Shown: positions 45,828 to 55,204 of the stretch, one piece after another | Layout of the letters: every line of letters begins with the position of its first letter | Position numbering within the stretch: position 1 is the first letter of the stretch | Origin: Sphingobacteriaceae bacterium | Lineage (GTDB): Bacteria > Bacteroidota > Bacteroidia > B-17B0 > Aurantibacillaceae | Direction of reading: 5' to 3' | DNA: 64,000 nt | Assembly (NCBI GenBank): GCA_016709575.1 | Contig: JADJMM010000002.1 | Location: 558,001-622,000 of the forward strand | Notes under the pieces: model-generated | What the model saw: the letters and a program-made list of their open reading frames with translations, nothing else | Databases searched by the model: none | Told to the model about the DNA's origin: nothing | Made by a program: the position numbers and the translations under genes

Positions 45828-48800
45828 TTATGCGTGTTTTTCTTCAGTTTTTTCTTCTTTGTGATCACCATGTTTTTCAGTTCCATGATGTTTTGCTTCA
45901 AGAATTGCTTCTTCCTGATTTCTAACTTTTACTAAATAAGAAACAGTTGGCTTCACACCTAAATCTTCTAATAAGAAATAGTTGCGTTCGTTAGCGCGCC
46001 ATTTAGCAATTTCTGAATTCTCATCATTAACATCACCAAACATGATAGCGTTAGTAGGACAAGCTTGTTGACATGCAGTTCTGATTGAACCATCAACAAT
46101 TGGAGCGCCTGCTTTTTTAGCTTCTAACTTACCAGCTTGTAAACGTTGCTGACACATTGAGCATTTTTCCATTACACCACGAGAACGAACAACTACATCC
46201 GGATTTAAAACCATACGTCCTAATTCCTGTTGAGCAGGGTTTACATCAGCAAACCACTCGTTAGCGTTATAATTAAACCAGTTGAAACGACGAACTTTGA
46301 AAGGACAGTTGTTTGCACAATAACGTGTACCAATACAACGGTTATACGTCATCATGTTTAATCCTTCAGTACTGTGACTAGTTGCTAATACCGGACAAAC
46401 TGTTTCACAAGGTGCGTGATTACAATGTTGACACATGATAGGTTGGAAAGTTACCTTCGGATTATTTGAAGGCGTTTCCATATCTAAATACATTTGCTTG
46501 TAAGCAACGTGTTCTTCTTCACCCTTAGCTTTATTCATATCAGAAGTATAGTAACGGTCGATACGTAACCAGTACATATCACGTGTTCTTCCGATTTCTT
46601 CTTTACCTACAACAGCAACGTTATTTTCAACACCACAAGCAACAACGCAAGCAGCACATCCAATACATGCAGTCATATCAATACTTAATCCCCACTTATG
46701 GTTCATGCGAGGATGTGAATCCCATAAATCAATTTCAGCGATTGGAACTTTACCATCATGAGTTGTTATCAGAGTAGCAGGATTCCAAGCTTCTTTATCC
46801 TGATTTTTAAATTCGTTTAAAGAAACTTCGCGTAAAATTTGTTCTTCGCGACCCATGATTGTGTGCTGAATTTGTGTAGCAGAAAACTTATGGGTTTCTT
46901 CAGTTTTAGTAATTGTAACTGAAGGAGAAGTAGATTGAATTGTATCGTTAGCTACGCTTTGGAAAGGGAATGAATTCACACCAACTCCAAAAGCAACCTT
47001 TAATGTTTTAGCAGTACGGCCATAACCTAAAGCTAAACCAATTGTACCTGGTGCTTGACCCGGTTGTGGAAACACAGGAACTTTTATTGTTACACCATTA
47101 GCAGTTAAAGAAGCAATACTTCCTTCTATATCCTGACGCAACATTTCATTTAAGCCCATTGCCTTAACATCGGCAGGAGCCATAGTAATGTAATTATCCC
47201 AAGTTACTTTAGAAATAGGATCAGGTAATTCCATTAACCAAGGGTTATTAGATTGATTACCGTTACCTAAACCAATTTTTTCGTAAACAACTAATTCAAA
47301 AGCACCACCTTTAACTGAAGTTGCCATTGAAGCAGCTTTGTTATAATCAGGTGTAGGTAATACTTCTGTTGGAAGAGCTACTTCTTCTTTAACAGGAGTT
47401 TCAACTTTTAATGTATCAGCAATTGCTGCAACAGCAACACCATTCATTATTGGCATACCTGCAGAATCTTTTGCCATTACAACTACTGGAGCTTCTTTAG
47501 CAACATTTACTTTTAATACACCATCGTGTAAAGTATGTGTCCAGAATGAAGCGAAATCTAAATACTTACCCTGTTGTGGGAAAATATGATTTTGCCAATA
47601 AGCTTGTAAGTATGTATAGTAATTTGATTTTACTCCAGCCCATGCTAATAATGTATCTTGAAACTGACGCGTACCTTCGTAACGCGGAGCACTGAAGATT
47701 TGATTAATAGTAGGTTGTTGTAAGCTATAGTGACCTGCTTTTGGATTTGCATCACCCCATGATTCTAAATAATGGTTATCAGGACAAATAACATCTGCCA
47801 TTGCAGAAGTTTCATCCATTACTGTTGAGAAAGAAACTTTTGTTGTTACTTTTTTATACGCATCAGCAAATTTTAAAGATGCAGGAGCTGTATAAACAGG
47901 ATTACAACCATGAGTCATTAAAACAGAAACTTTTCCTGCACTCATATCAGCAACTAAATCAATAAATGCTTTATCGTTAGCTTGCTTTAAGTTAAGATGA
48001 TTAACAACATCAACTGTTTTACCATAGTTGTCTAACATTTTGTTGATGCCATTCACTAAAGTTTGAACACCTTCATCGTTTGCACCTGATACAACTAATG
48101 AATTACCTTTGTTCTCAACTAATTCTTTAGCAATTTTTGCGATTGCTTTTTCAGCTTCTGCGTTACCAAGTTTAGTATCAGCAGATACTTTTGATCCGCC
48201 TGTTGCAGATGCAACTTCATTAAATAATGCAGCAACCACTTTACCGTATTCAGATGGCTTAACCATATAACGGTAATCAGCATTTGCACCTGTTAAAGAT
48301 AAGTTAGCCTCGAAATGATAATGTTTACTCATTTCAGGATTTTCTTTACTAACCTTGCGGGTTTTGCTGTATTGATTTGCAAATTCAATTGGGCTTAACC
48401 ATGTTCCTAAAAAGTCGCAGGCAATACCAACAATTGTTTTTGCTTTATTAAAGTTGTAAGAAGAAACTACAGATTTTCCGAATACATTTTTATTAGCTGC
48501 ATTTAAAGCTGAATAAGAAACTGCATCATAAGTAACGTGCTTTGCTTTTGGATACTTAGCTGTGAACTCAGCAATTACTGCTTTAGTTGACGGGCTAATA
48601 ATAGATGAAGTTAAAATAGCGATATCACCACTGCCTAAAGCTTTAGCAACTGTTTCATCAGCATTTTTCCAAGTAGTGAAAGCACCTTTCATTACAGGAC
48701 CGATTAAACGAGCACCATCATACAAACCTAAAATTGAAGCTTGAACACGTGCGCTTGTAGCACCGTGAGAAACTTTTGAAAGCTCATTACCTTCAATTTT

Positions 48801-49148
48801 TACACGACGACCTTCACGTGTTTTAACTAACACAGATGCGTAATCGTGACCATCATAAAAAGTTGAAGCATAAAAATTAGCTACACCAGGTGTAACTTCT
48901 TCCGGCTTTACAACATAAGGAATTGCTTTGTTAACAGGAGTTTCACAAGCAGCTAATGCAACTGCAGCTGTGGAAAAGCCCATTACTTTTAAGAAATCTC
49001 TACGGCTTGTGCCGGATTTTTCCTCATCTCCATTTAGAAATTCATCTATTGGAAGTGGTTCAGCAAACTCGCTTTGATGTTGCTTTAAAAACTCAGGGCT
49101 TTCGTTTAATTCTGATAAGCCTCTCCAGTATTTTTTTGACATAGACAT
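45828..49148 (-). CDS. actB: Alternative complex III iron-sulfur/molybdopterin-fold subunit ActB
   Basis: 1106 residues. A Tat-type lipoprotein signal (SRRDFLKVMGFSTAAVALAAC) is followed by a large molybdopterin-oxidoreductase-fold region (~70-750), which in ACIII is not known to hold molybdenum. A ferredoxin region follows (~800-1040) with four cysteine clusters: CIGCAACVVAC, CQHCNHAPCETVC, CIGTRYCANNC and CSMCQQ...CQQACP. The last fits a site completed with cysteines from the first motif, as in related Fe-S subunits. It relays electrons from ActC to the ActA hemes. Tat export agrees with periplasmic location. Confidence 0.95.
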   Translation of the reverse strand: MSMSKKYWRGLSELNESPEFLKQHQSEFAEPLPIDEFLNGDEEKSGTSRRDFLKVMGFSTAAVALAACETPVNKAIPYVVKPEEVTPGVANFYASTFYDGHDYASVLVKTREGRRVKIEGNELSKVSHGATSARVQASILGLYDGARLIGPVMKGAFTTWKNADETVAKALGSGDIAILTSSIISPSTKAVIAEFTAKYPKAKHVTYDAVSYSALNAANKNVFGKSVVSSYNFNKAKTIVGIACDFLGTWLSPIEFANQYSKTRKVSKENPEMSKHYHFEANLSLTGANADYRYMVKPSEYGKVVAALFNEVASATGGSKVSADTKLGNAEAEKAIAKIAKELVENKGNSLVVSGANDEGVQTLVNGINKMLDNYGKTVDVVNHLNLKQANDKAFIDLVADMSAGKVSVLMTHGCNPVYTAPASLKFADAYKKVTTKVSFSTVMDETSAMADVICPDNHYLESWGDANPKAGHYSLQQPTINQIFSAPRYEGTRQFQDTLLAWAGVKSNYYTYLQAYWQNHIFPQQGKYLDFASFWTHTLHDGVLKVNVAKEAPVVVMAKDSAGMPIMNGVAVAAIADTLKVETPVKEEVALPTEVLPTPDYNKAASMATSVKGGAFELVVYEKIGLGNGNQSNNPWLMELPDPISKVTWDNYITMAPADVKAMGLNEMLRQDIEGSIASLTANGVTIKVPVFPQPGQAPGTIGLALGYGRTAKTLKVAFGVGVNSFPFQSVANDTIQSTSPSVTITKTEETHKFSATQIQHTIMGREEQILREVSLNEFKNQDKEAWNPATLITTHDGKVPIAEIDLWDSHPRMNHKWGLSIDMTACIGCAACVVACGVENNVAVVGKEEIGRTRDMYWLRIDRYYTSDMNKAKGEEEHVAYKQMYLDMETPSNNPKVTFQPIMCQHCNHAPCETVCPVLATSHSTEGLNMMTYNRCIGTRYCANNCPFKVRRFNWFNYNANEWFADVNPAQQELGRMVLNPDVVVRSRGVMEKCSMCQQRLQAGKLEAKKAGAPIVDGSIRTACQQACPTNAIMFGDVNDENSEIAKWRANERNYFLLEDLGVKPTVSYLVKVRNQEEAILEAKHHGTEKHGDHKEEKTEEKHA

Positions 49149-49176
49149 CTATATAATTATCGTTAGTACCGCTTTA

Positions 49177-50460
49177 TTAATAATGACATTTTGCACACTC
49201 AAGACCACCAATTTTTTCAACGGTGAACTTAACGTCATACTGTCCTTTATATTTTTCTTTTAATGCTTTGTGTAGGCGATCGTAATACGCATTACCTTCC
49301 ATTGCAACTTCAGTTGTGCGGTGACAATCAACACACCATCTCATTGTTAATGGAGCTTTTTGCTCTACAGTTGTCATAGCTTTAACATCGCCGTGACATT
49401 TTGCGCAATCAATTTTACCAACTACAACGTGTTGTGAGTGGTTAAAATAAACATGATCAGGTAAGTTGTGAACTTTTAACCAGTTTAATGGATTTGATTT
49501 TGACTCATCGTATTTTCCAGTTGAAGGATCGAAACCTGCAGCAGTATAAATTTTTGCAATTTCAGTTTTTCCTGTTGTAGGACCTTCTTGAATTCCTTTG
49601 TGACAGTTCATACAAACGTTAACTGAAGGAATACCTGCGTGACGTGACTTTTCAACTGTGTTGTGGCAATATTGACAAGCAATTTCGTTGTCGCCTGCGT
49701 GAATTTTGTGAGAGAATTTTATAGGTTGTTCAGGGTTATATCCTTTGTCTGTTTCCCAATCGTAATAAACACCGATATCGTAACAAGCATCCCAACAGCT
49801 TTTCATTCCCATAAAACCAAGAACGATACAGAACACACCAACTAAACGACGGTTGCTTGACATCCAACCTTTAGCTTCTTCCATGAACGTCATGTCAGGA
49901 TTTTCAGGTTTTCCTTCTGTGCGGTTAGCAGAGTTTTGTAATGAAGTACGAACGCTACGGAAAGTTGTAATCATAATTGCTAAAAGCACAATTACACCTA
50001 ACACAAAATACAATGGCTCGATACCCGGCTTAACTTGATCAGCAACAGGACCTTCTTTTGCGGCAGGACCTTTTACAGCAACAGATGCCGGATCAGGACC
50101 TTGTAAAAATGCTATAATTGAAGCAACTGCTTTATCATCTAACTGACCTTCAAAAACAGACATTGCCGCTTTACCATTTTCGTTAAAAATTTTATTGGCA
50201 TAAGCATCACCGCTTTTAATTAACTTCTCACTGTTCTTAATCCATTTTGCCATCCAATCGCCTTTTGGAGCGCGATCGAAAACGCCTTTTAGGCCCGGAC
50301 CGGTTAATTTTTGATCAGTGTGCGAAGCGTGACAAACTGCACAGTTTTGCTTAAATAATTTTGCTCCGTCTTGTGCATTGATGTTGCCTGAAAACAGCAC
50401 AAACATCATTGCTACAGTCAGCAAAGATTTGAAGGAAAAATGAAACATACGGCTATTCAT
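49177..50460 (-). CDS. actA: Alternative complex III multiheme cytochrome c subunit ActA
   Basis: About 427 residues. In order: a signal segment (MFHFSFKSLLTVAMMFVLFSG), a monoheme cytochrome c domain with CAVCH, a membrane helix (~150-170 from this start), a second hydrophobic segment, and a C-terminal pentaheme part with CQYCH, CMNCH, CAKCH, CVDCH and CAKCH. That is six CxxCH sites in one chain. ActA accepts electrons from ActB and passes them to ActE or the oxidase. The frame extends to 50505, but the ATG at 50460 (or 50448) starts the signal region. It is the first gene of the eight-gene act-cox operon. Confidence 0.93.
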   Translation of the reverse strand: MNSRMFHFSFKSLLTVAMMFVLFSGNINAQDGAKLFKQNCAVCHASHTDQKLTGPGLKGVFDRAPKGDWMAKWIKNSEKLIKSGDAYANKIFNENGKAAMSVFEGQLDDKAVASIIAFLQGPDPASVAVKGPAAKEGPVADQVKPGIEPLYFVLGVIVLLAIMITTFRSVRTSLQNSANRTEGKPENPDMTFMEEAKGWMSSNRRLVGVFCIVLGFMGMKSCWDACYDIGVYYDWETDKGYNPEQPIKFSHKIHAGDNEIACQYCHNTVEKSRHAGIPSVNVCMNCHKGIQEGPTTGKTEIAKIYTAAGFDPSTGKYDESKSNPLNWLKVHNLPDHVYFNHSQHVVVGKIDCAKCHGDVKAMTTVEQKAPLTMRWCVDCHRTTEVAMEGNAYYDRLHKALKEKYKGQYDVKFTVEKIGGLECAKCHY

Positions 50461-50527
50461 ATTTTTACAGGAAGAATTCCCGGGGTTTAGTTTGCTTAAT
50501 GACACTATAATGACAGTTTAATTGGGG

Positions 50528-50535
50528 CAAATTTA
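50528..50535 (-). promoter_or_regulatory. Candidate -7 promoter element for the act-cox operon
   Basis: The minus strand reads TAAATTTG here, an exact match to the Bacteroidota TAnnTTTG box, about 68 bases before the actA ATG at 50460. A clear TTG at the -33 position is lacking (a T-rich stretch is there instead), so the call rests on one box. The rest of 50506-50711 shows nothing else. Confidence 0.4.
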
Positions 50536-50711
50536 GCAGAAGTTGTGAGAATTAAATCGTAAAATTTAAATTATTTTAACACATTTGGTAATTTATAATA
50601 ATTCTAAATAAGGGCTTCTGACCAATGTCATTTTTCGTTCGATTAAGTTTATTTGGGCTGAAAGATTAGTTTTAAGTGAGCTTATTCCTACCTTTGAAAT
50701 GACTACAAATT

Positions 50712-51722
50712 TTGAAAGAATTTAAGCTCATAATTGCCAAATTAAGTTTTGGAAAAATAATAAACGCCGCTCGGGTTTTCACATCTTACTATATATCAAA
50801 AATTTACAAAAAGCCATTTATAAAATCGATGCCCATCAGCATCTCCATTGAACCCACAACTAGTTGCAATTTAAGATGTCCCGAATGCCCTAGCGGTCTT
50901 CGTCAATTTACCCGCCTAACCGGAATGTTGGACCAGGATTTTTTCAAAAAAATTATTGCTGAACTCAAAAATACCCTCGTAAATCTTACTTTTTATTTTC
51001 AGAACGAACCCTATTTAAATCCTAAATTTTTAGATATGGTTAAACACGCTTCCGAAAACGGAATCTTTACCATAACCAGCACAAATGCGCATTATTTAAA
51101 TGATGAAAATGCCAAGAAAACTATTGAAAGTCAGCTAGATAAATTAATAATTTCGGTTGATGGCACCACCCAGGAAACTTACGAGCAATACCGAATTGGC
51201 GGTGACCTCAGCAAAGTTATTGAAGGCACCAAAAACATTGTAAAATGGCGCAAACAATTGAACAGTAAACGACCATTAATTGTGTTTCAATTTTTGGTTG
51301 TGAAACCTAACGAGCATCAAATTGCAGATGTTTACAAACTTGCGGAAGAACTAGGTGTTGATGATGTGAAATTAAAAACTGCTCAGGTTTATGATTTTGA
51401 AAATGGAAATGATTTAATTCCTGAAAACGAAACTTATTCGCGCTACAAAAAAAACAATGATGGCAAGTGGTCGATAAAAAATAAATTACTAAACCAGTGC
51501 TGGAGAATGTGGAGTGGCTGTGTAATTACATGGGATGGATTAGTTGTTCCGTGTTGTTTTGATAAAGACGCTAAACATCAATTAGGCGATTTAAAAAATC
51601 AAACATTTAAAGGGGTTTGGTTATCGGATGGATATAACAATTTCAGAAAATCCATTTTAAAATCAAGAAAAGAAATTGATATCTGTACCAATTGTACAGA
51701 AGGCACAAAGGTTTGGGCTTAA
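50712..51722 (+). CDS. Radical SAM protein with SPASM-type C-terminus
   Basis: A 336-residue protein. SIEPTTSCNLRCPECPSG (~45-62) contains the CxxxCxxC site for the [4Fe-4S] cluster that cleaves SAM, inside a partial TIM barrel. The C-terminal cysteines (CWRMWSGCV, VPCCFDKD, ICTNCTEG) form a SPASM-like auxiliary cluster site. Such proteins modify peptides or small molecules; no peptide precursor or partner is adjacent. The last four bases overlap the end of the convergent hemD gene. Confidence 0.88.
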   Translation: MKEFKLIIAKLSFGKIINAARVFTSYYISKIYKKPFIKSMPISISIEPTTSCNLRCPECPSGLRQFTRLTGMLDQDFFKKIIAELKNTLVNLTFYFQNEPYLNPKFLDMVKHASENGIFTITSTNAHYLNDENAKKTIESQLDKLIISVDGTTQETYEQYRIGGDLSKVIEGTKNIVKWRKQLNSKRPLIVFQFLVVKPNEHQIADVYKLAEELGVDDVKLKTAQVYDFENGNDLIPENETYSRYKKNNDGKWSIKNKLLNQCWRMWSGCVITWDGLVVPCCFDKDAKHQLGDLKNQTFKGVWLSDGYNNFRKSILKSRKEIDICTNCTEGTKVWA

Positions 51723-52816
51723 CGCTTATTTGCTTCTTTAATGTAAGCGTCCAAAGCACCACTCATACTTGGGTTCTGAGGGTTCGGTGCAAATACATCT
51801 AAACGATATCCTAACTGCTTTACACATTGTGCAGTGGCGTGACCAAAGGCTGCAATGCGTGTATTACCTTGCTTAAAATTCGGGAAATTATTTTTCAATG
51901 ATTTAATTCCTGCCGGCGTAAAAAACACCAACACATCGTAATCATTTAAATTTTTAATATCAGATAAATCAGCCGAAACAGTTTTATAAATGACTGCTTT
52001 TGTATACTGAATTTGAAGTTCGTCAAGGAAATCCACAATTTGTTCTTTGTGAACATCAGACACCGGTAATAAGAATTTCTCTTCTCTATTTTTACGGATT
52101 ACATCTACCAAATCAATAATGGTACCGTGCCCGAAAAATATTTTACGCTTACGGTATTGAATATATTTTTGAAGGTAATAAGCAGTTTGTTCGTTTATGC
52201 AAAAATACTTCATGGTTTCAGGAACTGTAATGCGCATTTCATTACATACACGGAAATAATGATCAACCGATTGTTTGCTGGTTAAAATTACTGCCTGATG
52301 TTGTAAAATATCTACGCGTTGTGTTCTGAAATCAATAGCCGAAACACCTTCTACTTTAATAAACTGGCGGAAATGCATAAATAAAGAATGCTTACGCGCT
52401 AATTCGATATAAGGGTTTTTATCGTTATCAGGTTTTGGTTGCGAAACCAAAATATTTTTTACTCTTGTTTTAGGATGATTGCTGATTTCAATAACAGGAA
52501 GTGGTGGCGGAACATACAAAGGTTGCTTTGCATTCTTTCTCTCCTTTTTTACAACAACAACTTCTTCTTTCTTTTGAATTTTTTCAGGCTTTACCGCTTT
52601 TACAATTACTTTTTTAGCAGGTTTAACTACTACTTTTTTCGCAACTATCTTTTTAGGCTTAATAGCTTTTTTCGCTTTTAATACCTTTTTCTTAACCGGC
52701 TTTTTTGATGATTTACTTTTAGCTGCAGATTTTTTTGCAGGCTTTGATTTTTTGGCTTTCGTGGCTTTGCCTCCGCCCTTCTTTAAAGACTTCGATTTTG
52801 TTTTTTTAGCCGCCAT
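51719..52816 (-). CDS. hemD: Uroporphyrinogen-III synthase with histone-H1-like lysine-rich N-terminal extension
   Basis: 365 residues from the ATG at 52816. The C-terminal ~250 residues (from RVKNILVSQPKP) match the HEM4 fold of Bacteroidota uroporphyrinogen-III synthases (FRQFIKVEGVSAIDFR, ILTSKQSVDHYFR, FFTPAGIKSL, FGHATAQCVK). The enzyme cyclises hydroxymethylbilane for heme synthesis. Ahead of it are about 97 residues with roughly 40 lysines plus alanine, serine and valine (SKPAKKSAAKSKSSKKPVKK-like), then a Pro-rich linker (YVPPPLPV). This tail resembles histone-H1-like nucleoid proteins and is absent from ordinary HemD. The frame extends to 53002, but those residues are the shadow of the DUF4271 gene, whose end lies 5 bases upstream. 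Confidence 0.88.
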   Translation of the reverse strand: MAAKKTKSKSLKKGGGKATKAKKSKPAKKSAAKSKSSKKPVKKKVLKAKKAIKPKKIVAKKVVVKPAKKVIVKAVKPEKIQKKEEVVVVKKERKNAKQPLYVPPPLPVIEISNHPKTRVKNILVSQPKPDNDKNPYIELARKHSLFMHFRQFIKVEGVSAIDFRTQRVDILQHQAVILTSKQSVDHYFRVCNEMRITVPETMKYFCINEQTAYYLQKYIQYRKRKIFFGHGTIIDLVDVIRKNREEKFLLPVSDVHKEQIVDFLDELQIQYTKAVIYKTVSADLSDIKNLNDYDVLVFFTPAGIKSLKNNFPNFKQGNTRIAAFGHATAQCVKQLGYRLDVFAPNPQNPSMSGALDAYIKEANKR

Positions 52817-52821
52817 ACAAA

Positions 52822-53584
52822 TTAAAAATTTACTACTAGAAACTTTATTAAAACCAACAATGGTAAAATTTCTAAAGCGCAAAGATAAACAAATAATTGT
52901 AACAAGCCCACACCCTGTTGTATGCCGGCATACAAAAAACCTCGGTAAAGCCTTAATACATAGCCTAAAACAAGGAATAAGGTTGCTGGAAAAACTATCC
53001 ATATAGGGTTAACCGGTGCCAGCTCTACAATTATCATTACTGGCAATAGTATTACTCCTATAGATTGATTGATGATTAATGTGTTATTAATATAGTCGTT
53101 AAAGATGTTTGAGGTTTGTGTAACATAACCTATGATGTTGGACCCGATAAGTTTTACTGAGTAGGTTAATATTATTACCATTACAAAAAACAGATACTGA
53201 AAGAAGCCTCCGTTTTTACTAAGTACCGACCCGAAAATTAAATTGAGTTTGTAAAAATAAAAAAGCTGTAATTAAAACAAACACTACACTTAATACAATT
53301 GAAACTCGTTTTAAAGGACCGTAATCTTCACGCTCAATTTGATGCGCCACTTGCAAACTGTAAGCTGCGTTTAAAACTCTAAATGTTTTTTGTGGTGAAG
53401 TAGCTTTTAATAATACCAGCAAACAAAGTGCAATAAACAAAACAACCGATGGCCAGAAAAGAGGCTGCGCATTATTAAAATAGCCGTGTCATGAATCGGT
53501 TTTAATAAATGATTTTGAAACAACGGCTCGTAACTCAAGCCCTGTTATTATTTGGTTTGCATAAAGCGCCAAACCCATTATCAT
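52822..53584 (-). pseudogene. DUF4271 membrane protein, several frameshifts
   Basis: Pieces in three frames together give one polytopic membrane protein. From the ATG at 53584: MIMGLALYANQIITG, then SYEPLFQNHLLKPIHDTAI, then FNNAQPLFWPSVVLFIALC, then (53181 down) VIILTYSVKLIGSN to the stop at 52822. Breaks lie near 53530-53545, 53477 (in an A run on the plus strand) and 53253-53264 (A runs). The order of motifs and the position next to hemD are typical of DUF4271 proteins in Bacteroidota. Three breaks in 760 bases are more than elsewhere in the window, so this may be a real pseudogene or a poorly corrected stretch. Confidence 0.7.
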
Positions 53585-53597
53585 AAACTAATAAATT

Positions 53598-54539
53598 TTA
53601 AAGTGCGAATGTTCTTGAAATGCAGAATCCAAATTTAACCTGACTCTTACTCCAAGTATCATTAGTATAAGGAATAAAACTATTTTCGATAAGTGCAGAT
53701 GAATTAGTGAAGAACATACTGAATACGTGTCCGCCTGTTTCCATTTCAAAACCTAAAGCCAATGGATTAAATGCTGAAGTATTGTTTTGATAAAAAGGAG
53801 AGAAATTATAAAAATAATCCCCAATTAAACATAAACGCTTAGTTACTTTTATTCGAGCTCCAAATCCACAAGAAAATAAACCATTCACATCTTCAGCCGA
53901 ATTCTCAGTATTAATACGCTGAGCTATAAAATTACGATGTAAGTATGAAGGCAAAACCTCAACAGATAACCACTTATTTATTTTACTTGCAATAATTAAC
54001 TGCGAAAAATAACTGAAGCGGTGTAAATCATTTGTTTCGAAATCCTTTATAACTCCCGAATATAATTCGTCAGATTTAACTGAGGCGTAACCCATATCTA
54101 AAAACAAAGCAACTGAAACGGGAATTTTAAATTTTTCTTTCTGACTTAAAACTTTCCATTTAATACTTCCATCATAAGTTTCGCGGAAACGGCTGCGGCC
54201 AATACCAATAGTTAAATTATCAGTAACACCATAATCAAACGACCAACGGATGTCACTTGCATTATCAAAACCAAAATAAGAGTGAGCCGCTTCGTTTAAA
54301 GCATTATCACCATTATTCATGTCATATACATTTCCAAAACGGTGAGAGATGCGGAAATCAAGATTGCTCTTCTTTACAGTTTCAATAGTCTGAGCATTAC
54401 CTAATTTGTAGGTTTTAAAAGTGGCATACACTTTTTTGGGTTTGTCGTCTTTTTTATCTTCTACTAAACTCAACAAATCTTCCTGAGCGAAAACAGAAAA
54501 ACTAAATAATAACGGCAAAAAAAGTATAGATAATCTCAT
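53598..54539 (-). CDS. Exported beta-barrel-like protein (DUF5777-like)
   Basis: About 313 residues from the ATG at 54539, which begins a signal peptide (MRLSILFLPLLFSFSVFAQ). The body has alternating strands (DIRWSFDYGVTDNLTIGIG, KVTKRLCLIGDYFYNFSPF) and ends with FGFCISRTFAL, consistent with an outer-membrane barrel of the DUF5777 type found beside YceI proteins. In that context it may take part in lipid or quinone handling, but no activity is established. It lies after yceI on the same strand, separated by a terminator. Confidence 0.75.
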   Translation of the reverse strand: MRLSILFLPLLFSFSVFAQEDLLSLVEDKKDDKPKKVYATFKTYKLGNAQTIETVKKSNLDFRISHRFGNVYDMNNGDNALNEAAHSYFGFDNASDIRWSFDYGVTDNLTIGIGRSRFRETYDGSIKWKVLSQKEKFKIPVSVALFLDMGYASVKSDELYSGVIKDFETNDLHRFSYFSQLIIASKINKWLSVEVLPSYLHRNFIAQRINTENSAEDVNGLFSCGFGARIKVTKRLCLIGDYFYNFSPFYQNNTSAFNPLALGFEMETGGHVFSMFFTNSSALIENSFIPYTNDTWSKSQVKFGFCISRTFAL

Positions 54540-55168
54540 GGGTTGGTGTTTAAACATTCAAATATAAAAAAAGGACTGAAATATATCAGTCCTTTCTCAT
54601 AAAATAGAGTAACAATTATTTTTTTAACAAATGGCTCAAGAGTGATGTTGACATTAACATCAACCACCTCAGCAATGTTTTGTACGTATAAAGAAGGTAC
54701 TTTAATGTTATAATCTGCAACTTTTATTTTAATTGTAGAAACAACCACTAGATCGTCGCCTTTTTTGGTAATAGTTCCTTCAGCTGTTACATCTTTAGTA
54801 ACACCATGTAGACTCATTTTTCCGGTAACGGTAACTTTATTTTCACCATCCTTGGTTAAATCAATTTTCTCATTTACTTTTCCTTTGAAAGTAGCTTGAG
54901 GGAATTTTTCTGATTCAACATAATTCTCATTAAAGTGTTCTTCCATTAAAGCCGCTTTAAATTTAAATTGAGTCATAACCACAGCAAATTGTAAATCGCC
55001 TGTTTCAGCTTTATATACGGCTATTGGATTTTTATTAGTTGCTTCAATATCTTCTAATGGAGATTTTGATAAGAAGTGAATGCTGCTTCCATCTTTTTTG
55101 TTTTTAAACATTTGTGCATTGGCAGTTAAACCAACAACAACTAACAGACTTAAAATTAATTTTTTCAT
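54536..55168 (-). CDS. YceI-family periplasmic lipid-binding protein (probable false C-terminal extension)
   Basis: Signal peptide (1-19, ending TANAQ) and a YceI lipocalin-like barrel: SSIHFLSKSPLEDIEA, FPQATFKGKV, VTGKMSLHGVTKDV, and the final strand VDVNVNITLEPF. YceI proteins bind polyisoprenoid lipids. As sequenced it has 210 residues, but the last ~26 are hydrophobic and read through a terminator hairpin (54570-54595). Removing one T from the seven-T run at 54619-54625 creates a stop right after EPFVKK (54616), giving about 184 residues, the family length. So the 3' end is probably an indel error. A TATTTTTG box (minus strand, 55201-55194) lies just upstream as a possible promoter. Confidence 0.88.
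   Translation of the reverse strand: MKKLILSLLVVVGLTANAQMFKNKKDGSSIHFLSKSPLEDIEATNKNPIAVYKAETGDLQFAVVMTQFKFKAALMEEHFNENYVESEKFPQATFKGKVNEKIDLTKDGENKVTVTGKMSLHGVTKDVTAEGTITKKGDDLVVVSTIKIKVADYNIKVPSLYVQNIAEVVDVNVNITLEPFVKKIIVTLFYEKGLIYFSPFFIFECLNTNP
54570..54595 (-). terminator. Rho-independent terminator of yceI
   Basis: AAAGGACTGA (54570-54579) and TCAGTCCTTT (54586-54595) form a perfect 10-bp stem with a six-base loop. On the minus strand a run of seven T follows. It lies inside the called yceI reading frame, which is evidence that the true yceI stop is upstream of it. Confidence 0.9.
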
Positions 55169-55204
55169 AATTGTATAGATTCAATAATCATACCAAAAAT
55201 AGAA

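Noticed and set aside
45828..49148. Annotation of ActB as an active molybdenum oxidoreductase
   Set aside because: Operon context identifies it as the ACIII subunit, where the molybdopterin-like fold is not known to bind the cofactor.
51719..53002. The longer HemD start at 53002
   Set aside because: The extra 62 residues overlap the end of the DUF4271 gene and have no HemD or tail-like composition.
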